This document shows positions 21,475-32,432 of a stretch of 60,874 nucleotides of DNA, in pieces. The stretch's first letter is position 1, and each line of letters begins with the position of its first letter. The DNA lies in contig JAUJOY010000006.1 in the NCBI GenBank assembly GCA_030447385.1, forward strand, positions 141,405 to 202,278, given 5' to 3'. This stretch comes from Mycobacteriales bacterium. Lineage in GTDB: Bacteria; Actinomycetota; Actinomycetes; Mycobacteriales; SCTD01. Both the position numbers and the translations under genes were made by a program. Under the pieces are notes generated by a model. The model did not search any database and was not told the DNA's origin. It was given only the letters and a program-made list of their open reading frames with translations.

Positions 21475-22746
21475 ATGACGTTCTGGGGACCTGACTTCGA
21501 CGCCCTCCAGCAGGTGGACCCGCAGATCGCGGCGGTGCTTCTCGACGAGCTCGAACGACTGCGGGGCGGCCTGCAGCTCATCGCGAGCGAGAACTTCACC
21601 AGCCCTGCCGTGCTCGCCGCGCTGGGCTCGACGCTGTCGAACAAGTACGCCGAGGGCTACCCCGGCAAGCGCTACTACGGCGGCTGCGAGGTGGTCGACA
21701 TCGCCGAGCAGATCGGGATCGACCGGGCCAAGGAGCTGTTCGGCGCCGAGCACGCCAACCTGCAGCCGCACTCCGGTGCCAGCGCGAACCTCGCCGTCTA
21801 CGGGGCGTTCCTGGAGCCGGGCGACACGGTTCTCGCGATGTCGCTGCCGCACGGCGGCCACCTGACCCACGGCACGAAGGTCAGCTTCTCGGGCAAGTGG
21901 TTCCGGGCGGTGCACTACGGCGTACGCCCCAACGACGGCGGTCCGCACTCCGAGGACATCGACTACGACCAGATGCGCTCGCTCGCCCGCGAGCACCGGC
22001 CAAAGATGATCATCTGTGGCGGGTCGGCGATCCCCCGGCTGATCGACTTCGCCGCCTTCCGCGAAGTGGCCGACGAGGTCGGTGCCGTCCTCATGGTCGA
22101 CGCCGCCCACTTCATCGGCCTCGTCGCCGGGCAGGCGATCCCGAGCCCGGTGCCGTACGCCGACGTCGTCACGTTCACCACCCACAAGGTGCTGCGCGGC
22201 CCGCGCGGCGGCGCCTTCGTCTGCACGGCCGAGCACGCCGCCAAGCTCGACAAGGCCGTCTTCCCGATGATGCAGGGCGGGCCGCTCATGCACGCGGTGG
22301 CTGCCAAGGCGGTGAACCTCAAAGAGTGCATGTCGCCGGACTACCAGGCCTACACCCGACAGGTCGTCGCCAACGCCCGGGCGCTCACCGAGGCGCTCGC
22401 CGCCGAGGGCATGCGCCCGGTCACCGGAGGGACCGACACGCACCTGGCGTTGCTCGACCTGCAAGGCCTGGGGGTCAGCGGCAAGGACGCCGAGCTGCGC
22501 TGCGACCGGGCCGGCATCGTGCTGAACAAGAACGCGATCCCGTACGACCCGCAGCCCGCCTCCGTCGCGAGCGGGGTCCGAGTGGGGACCCCCAGCGTCA
22601 CGACGCAAGGCATGGGCGAGGGCGACATGAAGGAGATCGGCGCCCTGATCGGCCGCGCCGTCCGGGACGCCGACGGATCGGCCGCGGGCGAGGTACGTAC
22701 CGGCGTCGAGGCCCTCGTCGCCGCACACCCGGCATATTGCCGCTAA
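21475..22746 (+). CDS. glyA: Serine hydroxymethyltransferase
   Basis: A PLP enzyme of 423 residues that interconverts serine and glycine and loads one-carbon units on tetrahydrofolate. Signatures include LIASENFTSPAV near the N-terminus, KYAEGYPGKRYYGG, and the PLP lysine in TFTTHKVLRGPRGG (about residue 236). The ATG at 21475 is preceded by GAGGAG. The frame is intact and the length is normal. Confidence 0.97.
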   Translation: MTFWGPDFDALQQVDPQIAAVLLDELERLRGGLQLIASENFTSPAVLAALGSTLSNKYAEGYPGKRYYGGCEVVDIAEQIGIDRAKELFGAEHANLQPHSGASANLAVYGAFLEPGDTVLAMSLPHGGHLTHGTKVSFSGKWFRAVHYGVRPNDGGPHSEDIDYDQMRSLAREHRPKMIICGGSAIPRLIDFAAFREVADEVGAVLMVDAAHFIGLVAGQAIPSPVPYADVVTFTTHKVLRGPRGGAFVCTAEHAAKLDKAVFPMMQGGPLMHAVAAKAVNLKECMSPDYQAYTRQVVANARALTEALAAEGMRPVTGGTDTHLALLDLQGLGVSGKDAELRCDRAGIVLNKNAIPYDPQPASVASGVRVGTPSVTTQGMGEGDMKEIGALIGRAVRDADGSAAGEVRTGVEALVAAHPAYCR

Positions 22747-22749
22747 CGT
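22744..22749 (+). promoter_or_regulatory. -10 element of a leaderless promoter (wecA-like gene)
   Basis: TAACGT ends 6 bases before the GTG at 22756 and includes the glyA stop codon TAA. No Shine-Dalgarno is present. The phosphotransferase gene may thus have its own start within the glyA end. Confidence 0.45.
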
Positions 22750-22755
22750 CCGCTC

Positions 22756-23864
22756 GTGCGGGAGTACCTGCTCGTCCTGTGCGTCGCCGCGGCCGTCACC
22801 TTCCTGCTGACGCCCGTCGCGCGCCGCTTCGCCATCCGCATCGGCGCGATGGCCGAGCCGCGCGACCGGGACGTGCACGCCATCCCCATCCCCCGGCTGG
22901 GCGGGCTCGCGATGTATGCCGGGTCTGCGTCGCATTCCTGGTGGCCGGCGCGCTGCCCGGTCTCAACCGCGTGTTCGCCTACTCCGACGTGCAGGCCGTC
23001 GTCGTGGCCGGCGGGATCATCGTGCTGCTCGGCGCGGCCGACGACCGCTGGGACATCGATGCGCTCACCAAGCTCGCCGGGCAGGTGGTGGCCGTCGGCG
23101 TCATGATTCTGCTCGGACCGCAGCTGCTGACCATCACGCTGCCCGGCATCGGCGCCGTCTCCCTGGGGCCCGAGAGCGTCCCCCTGACAGTGCTTCTCGC
23201 GTTGCTCACGATCAACGCGATCAACTTCGTCGACGGGCTCGACGGCCTTGCGGCCGGGGTCGGCGCGATCGCGGCGCTCGCCTTCTTCGCGTTCACCTAC
23301 GCGTTGTCGTCCGGACTGCTCACCGGCGGGGTCGGCCAAGACCGCATCAGCTCACCGACCCTCATCGCGGCCGTCCTGGCCGGCGCCTGCCTGGGCTTCC
23401 TGCCACACAACTTCAACCCGGCCCGGGTTTTCATGGGTGACTCCGGCTCCATGCTGATCGGCCTCATGCTGGCTGCGTCGGTGACCAGCCTGACGGGGCA
23501 GTTCAGCTATGCCAACCTGTCGGCGTCGGCCTCCTTCCCGGTCCTGCTGCCGCTGCTGCTGCCGCTGGCTGTGCTCGCGGTGCCGTTCTTCGACCTGCTG
23601 CTGGCGGTCGTCCGCCGCACCCGCGCCGGCCGGTCGCCCTTCGCACCGGACAAGGCTCATCTGCACCATCGGCTGCTCGAGATCGGCCACAGCCACACCC
23701 GCGCCGTGCTGATCATGTATTTCTGGGCCGCGCTGCTGGCCTTCGGCGCGGTGGCCGCATCGATCACCGGAGGACCACTACCGGTGCTCGCCGTCCTCGG
23801 GACCGTCACCGCCCTGGCCTTGATCGTGTCGAAGGCGCCGCGGCTGCTTGCGGCCCGCCGATGA
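22756..23864 (+). CDS. wecA: Undecaprenyl-phosphate GlcNAc-1-phosphate transferase-like protein (one frameshift)
   Basis: A polytopic inner-membrane enzyme of about 369 residues from the MraY/WecA family, which starts cell-wall glycan synthesis (arabinogalactan or teichoic-acid-type linkers in actinobacteria) by moving a sugar-phosphate onto undecaprenyl phosphate. Signatures are IPIPRLGGLAMY near residue 45, DDRWD, NAINFVDGLDGLAAG, the catalytic FMGDSGSM, and the nucleotide-binding HLHHRLLEIGHSH. The frame shifts near 22920. The place directly before the atp operon is the same as that of rfe/wecA in mycobacteria. Confidence 0.9.
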
Positions 23865-23900
23865 GCGCAGGACCGCCGCTGGCCACCCTGGCCGCCGGGG

Positions 23901-24227
23901 GTGTCGGCGCTGGCTGGCGCAGTGGCCGAGGTGCCGGGCGCGCCGCTGGGCGCCGTTCTCGCGGCCGTCGTCGTGATCGGCTTCTTCTGGACCGGCGCCG
24001 TTCCGCTGCTGCTGGTCGGTGGGGACACCTCGCGGGCGGGGCTCGGCCTGGTCGTGCTGCTCACGACGTACGTCCTTCGGCTCCTCGTCCTGCTGCTCGT
24101 GCTCAGCCTGGCGGTCGGCACGCAGGTGGTCGACACCAGGTGGACGGCGCTCACCATCATCGCCTGCACGCTGGTCTGGGTGGGTGCACAGGTGGCCCTC
24201 CTCGGGCGCCCCAAGGCCACCCTGTAG
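23901..24227 (+). CDS. atpI: ATP synthase protein I-like membrane protein
   Basis: A small protein of about 108 residues with four hydrophobic helices (AVLAAVVVIGFFWTGAVPLLLV, TTYVLRLLVLLLVLSLAVG, TIIACTLVWVGAQVALLG), at the usual place of atpI/Rv1303-type genes before atpB. The family is thought to help c-ring assembly. GTG at 23901 is the frame start. However, ATG at 23861 overlaps the wecA stop (ATGA), and its first 12 codons would join this frame after a one-base correction near 23900, which looks more natural for a coupled gene. So the true start may be 23861. Confidence 0.65.
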   Translation: MSALAGAVAEVPGAPLGAVLAAVVVIGFFWTGAVPLLLVGGDTSRAGLGLVVLLTTYVLRLLVLLLVLSLAVGTQVVDTRWTALTIIACTLVWVGAQVALLGRPKATL

Positions 24228-24239
24228 TCTGCCCCTGCC

Positions 24240-24488
24240 ATGCCGTCCGATGCTCCAGACGACTCGTCAAACGCCGAGTCCGAACGGGCTGCCGGACGCG
24301 AAGGTGAGGCCGACGCCTACGGTGCGCTCGGGCTGGTCATCTCCGGTGTCCTCGTGTGGGGCGGCGTGGGTTTCCTGGTCGCTGAGCGGCTCGACAATCG
24401 GCTGTTCGTGATGCTTGGCCTGCTCCTCGGGATGGGCGCCGGGCTGTACCTCGTGTGGTTTCGCTACGGTAGACAACGTGATCAGTGA
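24240..24488 (+). CDS. AtpZ/AtpI family protein
   Basis: An 82-residue protein with a charged Ser/Glu-rich head and two membrane helices (LGLVISGVLVWGGVGFLVAE and VMLGLLLGMGAGLYLVW), as in the AtpZ/AtpI family encoded at the head of atp operons. TAGTCT lies 9 bases before the ATG. Proposed roles are assembly of the c-ring or cation handling; none is certain. Confidence 0.8.
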   Translation: MPSDAPDDSSNAESERAAGREGEADAYGALGLVISGVLVWGGVGFLVAERLDNRLFVMLGLLLGMGAGLYLVWFRYGRQRDQ

Positions 24489-24518
24489 CCGCAATCCGGG
24501 TCCGTCAGAAGGGATGTC

Positions 24519-25310
24519 GTGAGCAGTTCGGTCCTCGCCGTCGAAGGCGAAGGTTTCGTCAGCCCGGGTCCCGGCACCTTCGTGTATCCGCCGGCGTTCG
24601 GCGAAGGCACCTTCGTCACCAAGCCGATGCTCATCGTCATCCTGGGCTCGCTCGCCGTCGCGGTGTTCTTCTTCCTCGCCGCCCGCCGCGCGGCCATGGT
24701 CCCTGGCAAGACGCAGTTCGTGGGCGAGTCGCTCTACGGCTTCGTGCGCAACTCGATCGCCCTGGACGCCATCGGCAAGCCGGGCCTGAAGTACGTCCCC
24801 TACCTCGCGACGGTGTTCTTCTTCCTGGCCACCCTGAACATCAGCGGCATCCTGCCGCTCGTGCAGTTCCCGGCGACGTCCCGCATCGCGATCCCGCTGT
24901 TCCTCGCGGTGATCTCCTGCATCCTGTTCAACGCCATCGGGATCAAACGGGAGGGGCTTGGCGGCTACTTCAAGAACATGATGTTCCCGTCCGGCATCCC
25001 GTGGCCGGTCTACATCCTGCTGGCCCCGATCGAGTTCGTCTCGACGATCATCATCCGGCCGCTGACGCTGACGCTGCGACTGACGTTCAACATGTTCGCC
25101 GGCCATCTCGTGCTGGTGCTGTTCATCCTCGGTGGTGAATACCTCATCTTCGAGTACAGCGGCGTGGTGGGCATCGCCGCCGGCACCGTCGCGCTGCTCG
25201 GAAGCCTGGTGCTCACCGCGTTCGAAGGATTCGTCCAGCTGCTCCAGGCCTACGTCTTCACGTTGCTGTCCGCTCTCTATATCGGCGGCGCCCTGCAGGA
25301 CGAGCACTGA
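24519..25310 (+). CDS. atpB: F1Fo ATP synthase subunit a
   Basis: The stator part of the proton channel, 263 residues with five to six membrane helices. The essential arginine is in [14 protein letters not shown] (about residue 187), and the last helix contains [23 protein letters not shown] at 24519 after AGAAGGGA. The frame is intact. Confidence 0.96.
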   Translation: MSSSVLAVEGEGFVSPGPGTFVYPPAFGEGTFVTKPMLIVILGSLAVAVFFFLAARRAAMVPGKTQFVGESLYGFVRNSIALDAIGKPGLKYVPYLATVFFFLATLNISGILPLVQFPATSRIAIPLFLAVISCILFNAIGIKREGLGGYFKNMMFPSGIPWPVYILLAPIEFVSTIIIRPLTLTLRLTFNMFAGHLVLVLFILGGEYLIFEYSGVVGIAAGTVALLGSLVLTAFEGFVQLLQAYVFTLLSALYIGGALQDEH

Positions 25311-25361
25311 CCCAGCGCCCCGACATCCGGGTCGTTCCACCACTGAAAGGGACTGACAGCA

Positions 25362-25579
25362 ATGGAAGGCATGGTCAACGGCAACCTCAACATGATCGGG
25401 TACGGCCTCGCGGCCATCGGCCGGGCATCGGCATCGGCTTGATCTTCGCCGCCTACATCAGCGGCGTCGCGCGCCAGCCGGAGGCCCGCGGCATGCTGCA
25501 GAGCATCGCGATCCTGGGCTTCGCCCTCGCAGAAGCCCTTGCCATCATCGGCATCGGCCTCGCGTTCGCCCTCAAGTAA
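25362..25579 (+). CDS. atpE: F1Fo ATP synthase subunit c (one-base deletion)
   Basis: A proteolipid of about 72 residues that forms the rotating ring. ATG at 25362 with GAAAGGG upstream. The frame breaks at about 25422, where the expected AIGPGIGIGL reads correctly if one C is restored; the rest ([15 protein letters not shown] loop, then [17 protein letters not shown]) is perfect. Glu58 in helix 2 is the proton-binding carboxylate; there is no sodium-site signature. A gene this short and essential cannot tolerate the shift, so this is good evidence for an assembly indel. Confidence 0.93.
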
Positions 25580-25581
25580 CC

Positions 25582-26162
25582 GTGGACAGCGCAGTGACCG
25601 GCCCCGTGCTCTGGTGGGCGGTCGAGGAGCCCAGCCCGCTGGCGCCCGAGCCCGCCGAGATCGTCATCGGCCTCATCGCCTTCACGCTGCTCTTCCTGTT
25701 CCTCAAGGCCAAGGTCTACCCGATCTTCGAGAAGACCTTCGCCGAGCGCACTGCGGCGATCGAGGGTGGCATCGCCAAGGCGGAGAAGGCCCAGGCGGAG
25801 GCGGCTGAGGCGCTGGAGAAGTACAACGCCCAGCTCGCCGAGGCGCGCAACGAGGCCGGTCGCATCCGCACCGAGGCGCAGACCCAGCGCGCCGAGATCG
25901 TCGAGGAGGCGAAGGCCGAGGCGCGCACCGAGGCCAAGCGCATCCTCGACGCCGCCCAGAGCCAGATCGAGAGCGAGCGCCAGCAGGCTTTGACCGAGCT
26001 GCGCCGGGAGGTGGGCGGCCTCGCCGTCGACCTCGCGAGCCGGGTCGTCGGCGAGTCGCTCGAGGACGAGGCGCGCCAGCGCCGGACCGTCGAGCGCTTC
26101 CTGGACGACCTCGAGGGTCGCGAGGACGCGCAGGCGGCCGCCCTGCCGGGGCGGCCGGCTAG
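25582..26162 (+). CDS. atpF: F1Fo ATP synthase subunit b
   Basis: The peripheral-stalk subunit: one membrane helix (IVIGLIAFTLLFLFLKAKV, about residues 26-44) and then a long Ala/Glu/Arg-rich helix that dimerises and reaches subunit delta. GTG at 25582 lies two bases after atpE. As written the frame runs on to a stop at 26238, inside atpH. A TAG at 26160-26162 in another frame would overlap the atpH start by one base, as expected in this operon. I therefore place the true end there, assuming one indel near 26100-26155. Confidence 0.85.
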
Positions 26163-26989
26163 TGCGGGGCGAAAGCCGCGACGCCCTGAAGGCGGCGCTG
26201 GCCTCCTTCGAGTCGACCGCAAGCGAGTCGACCGGTGACGACGGCGCCGACTCGAGGCAGATCAGCGAGGGCCTGTTCGCCGTGGCGGCGCTGCTCGACC
26301 GGGAGCCCTCGCTTCGGCGGGCCTTCACCGACCCGGCCTCCTCGACAGAGGGCCGGCAGGCGCTGGTCGACAATCTGCTCGGCGATCAGCTGCCGCCGCT
26401 GCCGCTCGGCGTGTTCCGCGACCTGGTTGCCGCGCGGTGGTCCAGCGCCGTCGACCTGCGGGAAGCCGTCGAGATCGTGGCCACCACCGCAGCCATGCGG
26501 GCAGCGGAACAGGACGGTGTTCTCGACGAGGTCGAGGACGAGCTGTTCCGGTTCGCCCGGCTGCTGGAGCGCGAGCCCGCTCTTCGGGCCGCGCTCACCG
26601 ACCCGGCGCTGCCGGCGGAGCGCAAGATCGACCTGCTCCGGCACCTGCTGGGGGAGCAGGTGCAGCCCACCTCGATGCGGCTGCTGGAGATCGCGGTCAC
26701 CCGGTCGCGGGCCGGCTCGCTGGAGCTCGCGCTCGAGGAGCTCTCGCGACTGGCCGCCGAGCGCCGGGAGCGATACGTGGCCCATGTGCGGGTCGCTCTC
26801 GCACTGGCTCCCGAGCACGAGACCAGGCTCGCCGCCGCCCTGGCGCGGCTCTACGGCCGCGAGGTCCAAGTCCAGGTCGAGGTCGACCCGAGCGTGCTCG
26901 GCGGCGTGGAGGTCCGGGTGGGCGACGAGGTGCTCAACGGCACCGTCGAGCGCAACCTCGAGACCGTCCGCCGCCGGCTGGCCGGCTGA
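26162..26989 (+). CDS. atpH: F1Fo ATP synthase subunit delta
   Basis: A 275-residue stalk protein of the long actinobacterial type that links the F1 head to the b-dimer. Helical repeats (LFAVAALLDREPSLRRAF and LFRFARLLEREPALRAAL) form the N-terminal domain, which is duplicated in this phylum. The C-terminal strands contain VQVEVDPSVLGGVEVRVGD, conserved in all delta/OSCP subunits. GTG start. Confidence 0.93.
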   Translation: MRGESRDALKAALASFESTASESTGDDGADSRQISEGLFAVAALLDREPSLRRAFTDPASSTEGRQALVDNLLGDQLPPLPLGVFRDLVAARWSSAVDLREAVEIVATTAAMRAAEQDGVLDEVEDELFRFARLLEREPALRAALTDPALPAERKIDLLRHLLGEQVQPTSMRLLEIAVTRSRAGSLELALEELSRLAAERRERYVAHVRVALALAPEHETRLAAALARLYGREVQVQVEVDPSVLGGVEVRVGDEVLNGTVERNLETVRRRLAG

Positions 26990-27062
26990 TGTCATGTGCC
27001 GGCTGGCCGGCTAGTCCATACCTTTCCCACCCCGTACCAAGGATCAGAGAGCAGGGATAGCC

Positions 27063-28706
27063 ATGACGGAGCTCAGCATCCGCCCGGAGGACGTCCGGTC
27101 CGCGATCGAGCAGTACGTCACGTCGTACAGCGCGGAGACCACCCGCGAGGAGGTCGGCGTCGTCACCGAGGTCGGCGACGGCATCGCCCGCGTCGAGGGG
27201 CTGTACTCCACGATGGCCAACGAGCTGCTCAAGTTCGAGGGTGGCGCCCTCGGCCTCGCGCTCAATCTCGACGTGCGTGAGGTCGGCTGCGTCATTCTCG
27301 GCGACCCGAGTGCGATCGAGGAGGGCCAGGAGGTCCGCCGGACCGGCGACGTTCTGTCGGTCCCGGTCGGGGACGGCTTCCTCGGCCGGGTCGTGGACCC
27401 GCTCGGCAACCCGCTGGACGGCAAGGGCGAGATCGAGTCCGAGGGGCGCCGCATCCTCGAGCTGCAGGCGCCGACCGTCGTCCAGCGCCAGCCCGTCACC
27501 CAGCCGCTGCAGACCGGCATCAAGGCGGTGGACGCCATGACCGCCATCGGCCGGGGTCAGCGCCAGTTGATCATCGGCGACCGGCAGACCGGCAAGACCG
27601 CCGTGGCGCTCGACGCGATCATCAACCAGAAGGCCAACTGGGAGAGCGGCGACCCCGACAAGCAGGTCAAGTGCATCTACGTCGCCATCGGTCAGAAGGG
27701 CTCGACGATCGCGGCCCTCGCCAAGACGCTGGAGGACACCGGCGCGCTGCCCTACACGACCATCGTGGCGGCCAATGCCTCGGAGCCGGCCGGCTTCAAG
27801 TACCTCGCGCCCTACACCGGCTCGAGCATCGGCCAGCACTGGATGTACAACGGCCAGCACGTGCTGATCGTGTTCGACGACCTGTCCAAGCAGGCCGATG
27901 CCTACCGCGCGATCTCGCTGCTGCTGCGCCGGCCGCCGGGCCGCGAGGCCTACCCAGGCGACGTCTTCTACCTGCACTCCCGCTTGCTGGAGCGTTGCGC
28001 GAAGCTGTCAGACGAGCTCGGTGGCGGCTCGATGACCGGGCTGCCGCTCGTCGAGACCAAGGGCAACGACGTGTCGGCCTTCATCCCGACCAACGTCATC
28101 TCGATCACCGACGGCCAGATCTTCCTCGAGACCGACCTGTTCAACTCCGGCGTCCGGCCGGCCATCAACGTCGGCATCTCGGTGTCCCGCGTCGGTGGCG
28201 CCGCGCAGGTCAAGGCGATGAAGTCGGTCTCCGGTCGCCTGCGGCTCGACCTCGCGCAGTACCGCGAGCTCGAGTCATTCGCCGCCTTCGGCTCCGACCT
28301 GGACAAGGCCTCCAAGGCCCAGCTGGCCCGTGGCGCGGTGCTGGTCGAGCTGCTCAAGCAGGGGCAGTACACCCCCTTCCCGGTGGCGCACCAGGTGCTC
28401 TCGATCTGGGCCGGGACCAACGGCCTGCTCGACGACGTCCCGGTCGCGGATGTCCGGCGCTTCGAGGCCGAGCTGATCGAGTTCGTCGACCGCTCACACA
28501 AGGGCATCTTCGACAGCATCGACCAGAACGGCAAGCTCGACGACGACACGACCGGGCAGATGGAGAAGGCGGTCGAGGAGTTCAAGAAGCAGTTCACCAC
28601 CGGCGAGGGAAAGAGCCTGGTCAACGAAGCCCCCGCTGAGGCGATGGAAGAGGGCGTCGAAGGCCAGGAGAAGATCACCCGCTACACGCCCCCGAAGAAG
28701 AAGTAG
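27063..28706 (+). CDS. atpA: F1Fo ATP synthase subunit alpha
   Basis: The non-catalytic nucleotide-binding head subunit of 547 residues. Walker A is [10 protein letters not shown] (about residues 173-182), and the alpha signature [14 protein letters not shown] is near residue 365. Its C-terminal extension of about 25 residues beyond the common core is typical of actinobacteria. ATG at 27063. The frame is intact. Confidence 0.97.
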   Translation: MTELSIRPEDVRSAIEQYVTSYSAETTREEVGVVTEVGDGIARVEGLYSTMANELLKFEGGALGLALNLDVREVGCVILGDPSAIEEGQEVRRTGDVLSVPVGDGFLGRVVDPLGNPLDGKGEIESEGRRILELQAPTVVQRQPVTQPLQTGIKAVDAMTAIGRGQRQLIIGDRQTGKTAVALDAIINQKANWESGDPDKQVKCIYVAIGQKGSTIAALAKTLEDTGALPYTTIVAANASEPAGFKYLAPYTGSSIGQHWMYNGQHVLIVFDDLSKQADAYRAISLLLRRPPGREAYPGDVFYLHSRLLERCAKLSDELGGGSMTGLPLVETKGNDVSAFIPTNVISITDGQIFLETDLFNSGVRPAINVGISVSRVGGAAQVKAMKSVSGRLRLDLAQYRELESFAAFGSDLDKASKAQLARGAVLVELLKQGQYTPFPVAHQVLSIWAGTNGLLDDVPVADVRRFEAELIEFVDRSHKGIFDSIDQNGKLDDDTTGQMEKAVEEFKKQFTTGEGKSLVNEAPAEAMEEGVEGQEKITRYTPPKKK

Positions 28707-28718
28707 CAGGGCGAAAGC

Positions 28719-29612
28719 ATGGGAGCCCAGTTACGCGTCTACCGGCGCCGCATCCGGTCGGTGCAGTCCACCAAGAAGATCACCCGCGCGATGGAGCTCA
28801 TCGCGGCGTCTCGCATCGCCAAGGCGCAGCAGCGGGTGAAGGCGGCTCAGCCGTACGCCCGGGAGATCACCCGGGTCATCTCCGCGCTGGCCTCGCAGCA
28901 GAACATCGACCACCCGCTGCTCGAGGAGAAGTCGGAGGCGGCGCGCTCGGCCATCCTTGTCATCACCAGCGACCGCGGGCTGGCCGGCGGCTACAACTCC
29001 AGCGCGCTCAAGGTCGCCATGTCGCTCGAGGAGCGGGTCAAGAACGAGGGCAAGACGCCCTCGCCCTACCTCGTCGGCCGCAAGGCGGTCGCCTACTACA
29101 AGTTCCGCAACCGCGAGGTCGCCGAGTCGTGGACCGGCTTCTCCGAGCAGCCGACCTACGAGGACGCCAAGATGGTGGCGGACGCGCTCATCGAGGCGTT
29201 CCTGCAGCCCAGCGACGAGGGCGGGGTGGATGAGATCCACGTCATTAACACCGAGTACGTCTCGGCGCTCACCCAGAAGCCGGTCGCCAACCGGATCCTG
29301 CCGCTGGTGGTGGAGGAGTCCGACGCCCCGCCGCCTGAGGGCGCACTACCGCTGTACGAGTTCGAGCCCAGCGCGGGCGCGCTGCTCGACAGCCTGCTGC
29401 CGCGCTACGTCCAGACCCGCGTGTACGCGGCCATGCTCGAGTCGGCGGCGTCGGAGTCGGCCTCGCGCCGACGCGCCATGAAGGCCGCGACCGACAATGC
29501 GGACGAGCTCATCAAGTCGCTCACCCGAGCGGCGAACGCGGCCCGGCAGGCCGAGATCACCCAGGAGATCAGCGAGATCGTGGGCGGCGCCAGCGCGCTG
29601 ACCGCGTCCTAG
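28719..29612 (+). CDS. atpG: F1Fo ATP synthase subunit gamma
   Basis: The central rotor shaft, 297 residues. It has the N-terminal coiled coil ([20 protein letters not shown]), the [14 protein letters not shown] motif, and the C-terminal helix ending in [22 protein letters not shown] at 28719. The frame is intact. Confidence 0.97.
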   Translation: MGAQLRVYRRRIRSVQSTKKITRAMELIAASRIAKAQQRVKAAQPYAREITRVISALASQQNIDHPLLEEKSEAARSAILVITSDRGLAGGYNSSALKVAMSLEERVKNEGKTPSPYLVGRKAVAYYKFRNREVAESWTGFSEQPTYEDAKMVADALIEAFLQPSDEGGVDEIHVINTEYVSALTQKPVANRILPLVVEESDAPPPEGALPLYEFEPSAGALLDSLLPRYVQTRVYAAMLESAASESASRRRAMKAATDNADELIKSLTRAANAARQAEITQEISEIVGGASALTAS

Positions 29613-29643
29613 TTCACGTCGGCCTAGAGGGAAGAGTGGCAGC

Positions 29644-31431
<1,788 letters not shown>

Positions 31432-31432
31432 C

Positions 31433-31810
31433 ATGGCGGATCTGCACGTCGAACTCGTCTCGGTCGAGCGCGAGATCTGGAGCGGCGAGGCCCGCGAGGT
31501 GATCTCGCGTACGACCGAAGGTGAGCTCGGCATCCTGCCTGGCCACACACCGCTGCTCGGCGAGTTGGCGCCCGGTGCCACGGTACGGATCATGCGGGAC
31601 GGCGGCGAGGATGTGGTGGCCGCGGTCCACGGCGGTTTCCTGTCGGTCACCGACGAAGGCGTGACCGTGCTGGCCGAGACCGCCGAGCTGGCCGAGGACA
31701 TCGACGCCGACCGGGCCAAGGCCGCGCTCGAGCGCGCCCTCGGCGACGACGACGCCGCCGCGCAGGCTCGGGCCGAGAGCCGCCTGGCTGCTGCCGGCCA
31801 GTCGGCGTAG
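31433..31810 (+). CDS. atpC: F1Fo ATP synthase subunit epsilon
   Basis: A 125-residue rotor subunit. The N-terminal beta-sandwich has TTEGELGILPGHTPLLGEL and HGGFLSVTDEGVTVLAE, followed by a short helical C-terminus (about residues 88-125) that can brake ATP hydrolysis in this family. ATG at 31433, one base after the atpD stop; last gene of the operon. Confidence 0.96.
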   Translation: MADLHVELVSVEREIWSGEAREVISRTTEGELGILPGHTPLLGELAPGATVRIMRDGGEDVVAAVHGGFLSVTDEGVTVLAETAELAEDIDADRAKAALERALGDDDAAAQARAESRLAAAGQSA

Positions 31811-31822
31811 GGGCCGCGCGCT

Positions 31823-32407
31823 TCAGGTCGGCTTCGCCTGCCCGCCGCCGGGCTGCCAGAGGATGTCACCGCCGGGATTGGCGATGCGGGACAGGATGAA
31901 CAGCAGGTCCGAGAGCCGGTTGAGGTAGCGCGCCGGCTCCGCACTGGTCGTGTCAGGCTCCTGCTCGAGCAGCGCCCAGACCGAGCGCTCAGCCCGGCGT
32001 ACGACCGTCCTCGAGACATGCAGCAGCGCCGCGGCGCCGGTGCCGCCGGGCAGGAGAAAGCTGTCGAGCTTGCCGAGCCGGCTGTTGAAGGCGTCGCAGG
32101 CCGCCTCGAGCCGCGCCGTGTAGTCGGGGGTCACCCGAAGCGGCGGGTACTTCGGCTCGACGGCGATCGGCGTGCACAGGTCGGCGCCGACGTCGAACAG
32201 GTCGTTCTGCACCTGCTGCAGCAGGGCGGCGACCTCCGGCTCAGGGCGGCCAACGGCCAGCACGACGCCGAGCGTGCTGTTGGCCTCGTCGACATCGGCG
32301 AACGCCGCCAGGCGCGCGCCCGTCTTGCGCACCCGGCTCATGTCGCCGAGCGCCGTCGTCCCGTCGTCGCCGGTCCGGGTGTAGATGCGGGTCAGGTGGA
32401 CGGCCAT
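31823..32407 (-). CDS. pduO: PduO-type cob(I)alamin adenosyltransferase
   Basis: Makes adenosylcobalamin from cobalamin and ATP. The 194-residue protein starts with the ATP-binding TRIYTRTGDDGTTALGD and has the family hallmarks LAAFADVDEANSTLG, FLLPGGTGAAALLHVSRTVVRRAER and YLNRLSDLLFILSR. It is convergent with atpC. An AdoCbl-dependent mutase is encoded 5 kb away (meaA). I prefer ATG at 32407 over the upstream GTG because of the promoter element placed 7 bases before it. Confidence 0.95.
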   Translation of the reverse strand: MAVHLTRIYTRTGDDGTTALGDMSRVRKTGARLAAFADVDEANSTLGVVLAVGRPEPEVAALLQQVQNDLFDVGADLCTPIAVEPKYPPLRVTPDYTARLEAACDAFNSRLGKLDSFLLPGGTGAAALLHVSRTVVRRAERSVWALLEQEPDTTSAEPARYLNRLSDLLFILSRIANPGGDILWQPGGGQAKPT

Positions 32408-32414
32408 GGCCGGC

Positions 32415-32420
32415 ACCCTA
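32415..32420 (-). promoter_or_regulatory. -10 element of a leaderless promoter (pduO)
   Basis: On the minus strand TAGGGT ends 7 bases before the ATG at 32407, without a Shine-Dalgarno. Confidence 0.45.
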
Positions 32421-32432
32421 CCGACGCCGAGT

